Of a stretch of 64,000 bases of DNA, positions 62,817 to 64,000 are shown one piece after another. Position 1 is the first letter of the stretch; each line of letters opens with the position of its first letter. Origin of the DNA: Chryseobacterium sp. IHB B 17019. Its GTDB lineage: Bacteria > Bacteroidota > Bacteroidia > Flavobacteriales > Weeksellaceae. A program made the position numbers and the translations under genes. The notes under the pieces were generated by a model. The model was not told the origin of the DNA. It searched no databases and saw nothing but the letters and a program-made list of their open reading frames with translations. Where the stretch lies: the NCBI RefSeq assembly GCF_001456155.1, contig NZ_CP013293.1:992001-1056000 (forward strand), read 5' to 3'.

Positions 62817-64000
62817 ATGAAGAAAATTATTTTAATTGCAATTTGCTCAATGAATTTTATTTTTATTGAAGCTCAAAAGCATAAATTTCTTGAACCCCCG
62901 AAGTTTAATGAAGCAGATTTATCAAAGCAAAAATCAGCTTTAGATGAAAATGCACCTGCAGAAATTTTATATAAATCTTTACATTTCAGTATTGATAATA
63001 CTACGGGAAACTTGGTAAAAGAAGCTTTTTACAGAATTAAAATTTATGATAAAGATAAAGCTGAAGACTGGTTGAATCTTGAGATCCCTCTTTACCAGGG
63101 TAGTGGAAGTGAGCAGGAAACGTTATCTAAGATGAAGGCCTTCACGTATAACTTGGAAAATGGAGCTACGCTTGCTACAAAAGTAGATAAAAGTTCAAAA
63201 TATAAAAGCAAGGAAAGTAAATATGTCTCGATCACAAAATTCGCTTTTCCGAATGTGAAAAACGGGTCTGTTATTGAGTATCAGTATGAAATTAATTCAC
63301 CGTTTTTATTTATTATTCCTGAAATTTTAATTGAAACAGATACTCCGTCCTTATATACGGAATATGTTTTGGATACGCCGTCGAATATTGCGTACAACGT
63401 CAATTACACAGGTTCTCTAAGTCCGAAATACAGGGAAATTGAAGAGAGGATGATGTATGGGATGAACTATAAAACGTACAGATTTGGTTATGAAAATGTG
63501 AAGGGCTTTAAAACTGAAAAATTTGTTAATAATGACAGAAACTATAGAACAAAAATAAGCGCAGAACTACATTCAACGAATTTCAGAGAACTTAAACTGT
63601 ATTCTTCATCTTGGGAACAGATTAAGCAAAGATTGTATGAAAATGAAGATTTCGGGGGAGAATTGAAGAAAACAAAACTGGCAAAAGAAAACTTGCCTGC
63701 TAATATTTCCGGAATTTCAAACGAAGCCGAAAAAGCGGATGCCATTTTTAATTATGTTAAAAACACCTTCACCTGGAATAAAGACAGGGGAGTTTATATA
63801 GAAGACGGGATTAAGAAAATGCTTGAAACAAAAACGGGAAATGCTGCCGAAATGAATCTTTTCCTGGTAATGCTGTTGCGTGAAGCGGGAATTAAGGCTG
63901 ATCCGCTTGTAATTTCTACGGTAAGCAACGGAATGATCAATCTTGCCTCTCCGAATATCTCAAACATGAATTTTGTTATTGCTGCAATCCAGACAAAAGA
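62817..64000 (+). CDS. Second DUF3857 protein, transglutaminase Cys absent (3' partial)
   Basis: The ATG at 62817 opens a frame to the window edge, 394 codons without a stop. It begins with a signal peptide (IAICSMNFIFIEAQ). The N-terminal ~240 residues are DUF3857-like (LNLEIPLYQGSGSEQETLSKM). A transglutaminase-like segment follows (AEKADAIFNYVKNTFTWNKD). At the catalytic position the sequence is TGNAAEMNLF, with Ala343 where Cys is expected. It is two bases downstream of the related gene, so they form an operon. Confidence 0.82.
   Translation, partial: MKKIILIAICSMNFIFIEAQKHKFLEPPKFNEADLSKQKSALDENAPAEILYKSLHFSIDNTTGNLVKEAFYRIKIYDKDKAEDWLNLEIPLYQGSGSEQETLSKMKAFTYNLENGATLATKVDKSSKYKSKESKYVSITKFAFPNVKNGSVIEYQYEINSPFLFIIPEILIETDTPSLYTEYVLDTPSNIAYNVNYTGSLSPKYREIEERMMYGMNYKTYRFGYENVKGFKTEKFVNNDRNYRTKISAELHSTNFRELKLYSSSWEQIKQRLYENEDFGGELKKTKLAKENLPANISGISNEAEKADAIFNYVKNTFTWNKDRGVYIEDGIKKMLETKTGNAAEMNLFLVMLLREAGIKADPLVISTVSNGMINLASPNISNMNFVIAAIQTK

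Overview
The window looks like chromosomal DNA of a Chryseobacterium-like member of the Flavobacteriia. The support is the AT-rich composition, -7 promoter elements of the form TAnnTTTG, the gliding genes gldF-gldG, three proteins with C-terminal type IX secretion (T9SS) tails, signal peptides ending in NAQ/YAQ, a GH20/Tat-glycosylasparaginase pair, and many short intergenic inverted repeats. There is no rRNA or tRNA gene, prophage, complete IS element or CRISPR array. About 57 genes are supported, and both edge genes are cut by the window.

Layout. 1-8.3 kb: a secreted metallophosphoesterase (5' end missing), two DoxX membrane proteins, CoA-transferase subunits scoA and scoB separated by an inverted ABC exporter, and a DUF4197 protein. 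8.4-15.1 kb: a likely N-glycan core degradation cluster (GH20 hexosaminidase, Tat-exported glycosylasparaginase, CutC, GH2 beta-mannosidase). 15.1-26.2 kb: priA, dacB, a T9SS M1 aminopeptidase, kbl, hemJ and gldFG. 26.2-32.3 kb: an accessory stretch with an antitoxin-like orphan, AraC, Crp/Fnr and Rrf2 regulators, two SDR enzymes, a zinc-ribbon protein and dispersed repeats. 32.4-42.0 kb: a haem acquisition locus (TonB receptor, HmuY, periplasmic binding protein, permease, ATPase, a methyltransferase, HemS, ChaN). 42.2-44.5 kb: an exported deformylase-like protein, an SDR enzyme and lipB. 44.5-51.9 kb: the tryptophan operon trpEGDCF-orf-BA, transcribed leftward. 52-64 kb: a small lipoprotein and lipoprotein cytochrome c, rlmF, lysS, cydAB, gyrB and two DUF3857/transglutaminase-like secreted proteins.

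Regulation that can be read directly: (i) the trp operon is preceded by a 22-codon leader peptide with three consecutive Trp codons followed by an intrinsic terminator, a classical attenuator; (ii) a 16-bp dyad, TTTGYCATTTGGYAAA, lies upstream of both the Crp/Fnr gene and the neighbouring SDR gene; (iii) a 13-bp palindrome lies in the divergent promoter region of the haem locus; (iv) a 7-bp tandem array abuts the putative cutC promoter.

Repeats are the other theme. One family has conserved ends, a variable hairpin centre and, in two copies, the same 33-bp block flanked by near-direct repeats. Another family consists of spaced inverted repeats of the gtcatyctga type. A third, GGAAG/CTTCC-rich family appears to have supplied the last codons of trpB and the first codons of trpA. 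No wholly new multi-gene system is evident. The most unusual single items are the exported deformylase with Asp at a metal-ligand Cys position, the unknown gene inside the trp operon, the methyltransferase inside the haem operon, and the second DUF3857 protein that lacks the transglutaminase Cys.
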